Below, one piece after another: positions 7,948 to 7,950 of a DNA stretch of 7,950 nt; within the stretch, counting starts at the first letter, position 1, and each line of letters starts with the position of its first letter. Source of the DNA: Anaerolineae bacterium. Lineage in GTDB: Bacteria > Chloroflexota > Anaerolineae > J102. Made by a program: the position numbers and the translations under genes. The stretch spans positions 1 through 7,950 of the forward strand of contig JALXAF010000095.1 of the NCBI GenBank assembly GCA_026992375.1. The letters run 5' to 3'. The notes under the pieces were generated by a model. It saw nothing but the letters and a program-made list of their open reading frames with translations. It was not told the origin of the DNA and made no database searches.

Positions 7948-7950
7948 GGT

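Overview
The window is part of a GC-rich bacterial chromosome with housekeeping genes. Four complete genes lie on the minus strand, in transcription order ridA, an rpsA-like S1 gene, clpC and radA. The 3' end of a plus-strand gene for a secreted CAP-domain protein enters from the left. A small plus-strand ORF of 46 codons closes the right edge. The Thr/Pro-rich linker before the CAP domain, the four-domain S1 protein, the clpC-radA neighbourhood and the repeat-rich AT-biased intergenic regions suggest a Chloroflexota (Anaerolineae-like) organism. That placement is inference from style, not from a marker gene.

Layout. 1-563: C-terminal part of the CAP protein, converging on radA. 765-2144: radA, DNA recombination and repair ATPase. 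2145-2835: a 691-base gene-poor stretch. It holds an imperfect inverted repeat, a 165-bp element that looks like a non-autonomous transposable element (16-bp terminal inverted repeats, flanked by a perfect 9-bp target duplication), and a hairpin cluster just past clpC. 2836-5325: clpC, Hsp100 unfoldase, with its own extended -10 promoter. 5440-5470: a textbook intrinsic terminator ending the S1 transcript. 5502-6971: S1-domain protein with a good sigma70-type promoter at 7011-7039. 7069-7452: ridA with an ideal Shine-Dalgarno sequence. 7453-7799: intergenic DNA with two kinds of repeats and a long bulged hairpin. 7800-7940: small putative single-span membrane peptide whose Shine-Dalgarno sequence lies inside that hairpin.

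How the genes relate. ClpC (protein quality control), RadA (recombination), S1 (translation initiation) and RidA (removal of reactive enamines/imines) are housekeeping or stress-maintenance functions. clpC followed by radA echoes the ctsR-mcsA-mcsB-clpC-radA order of Firmicutes, but ctsR and mcsAB are absent upstream, no CtsR or CIRCE operator is visible, and the two genes are separated by the inserted element. The visible terminator and promoters suggest mostly single-gene transcription units rather than one operon.

No large undescribed system is present. The most interesting items are the small transposon-like element between clpC and radA and the hairpin that may mask the ribosome binding site of the small membrane peptide.
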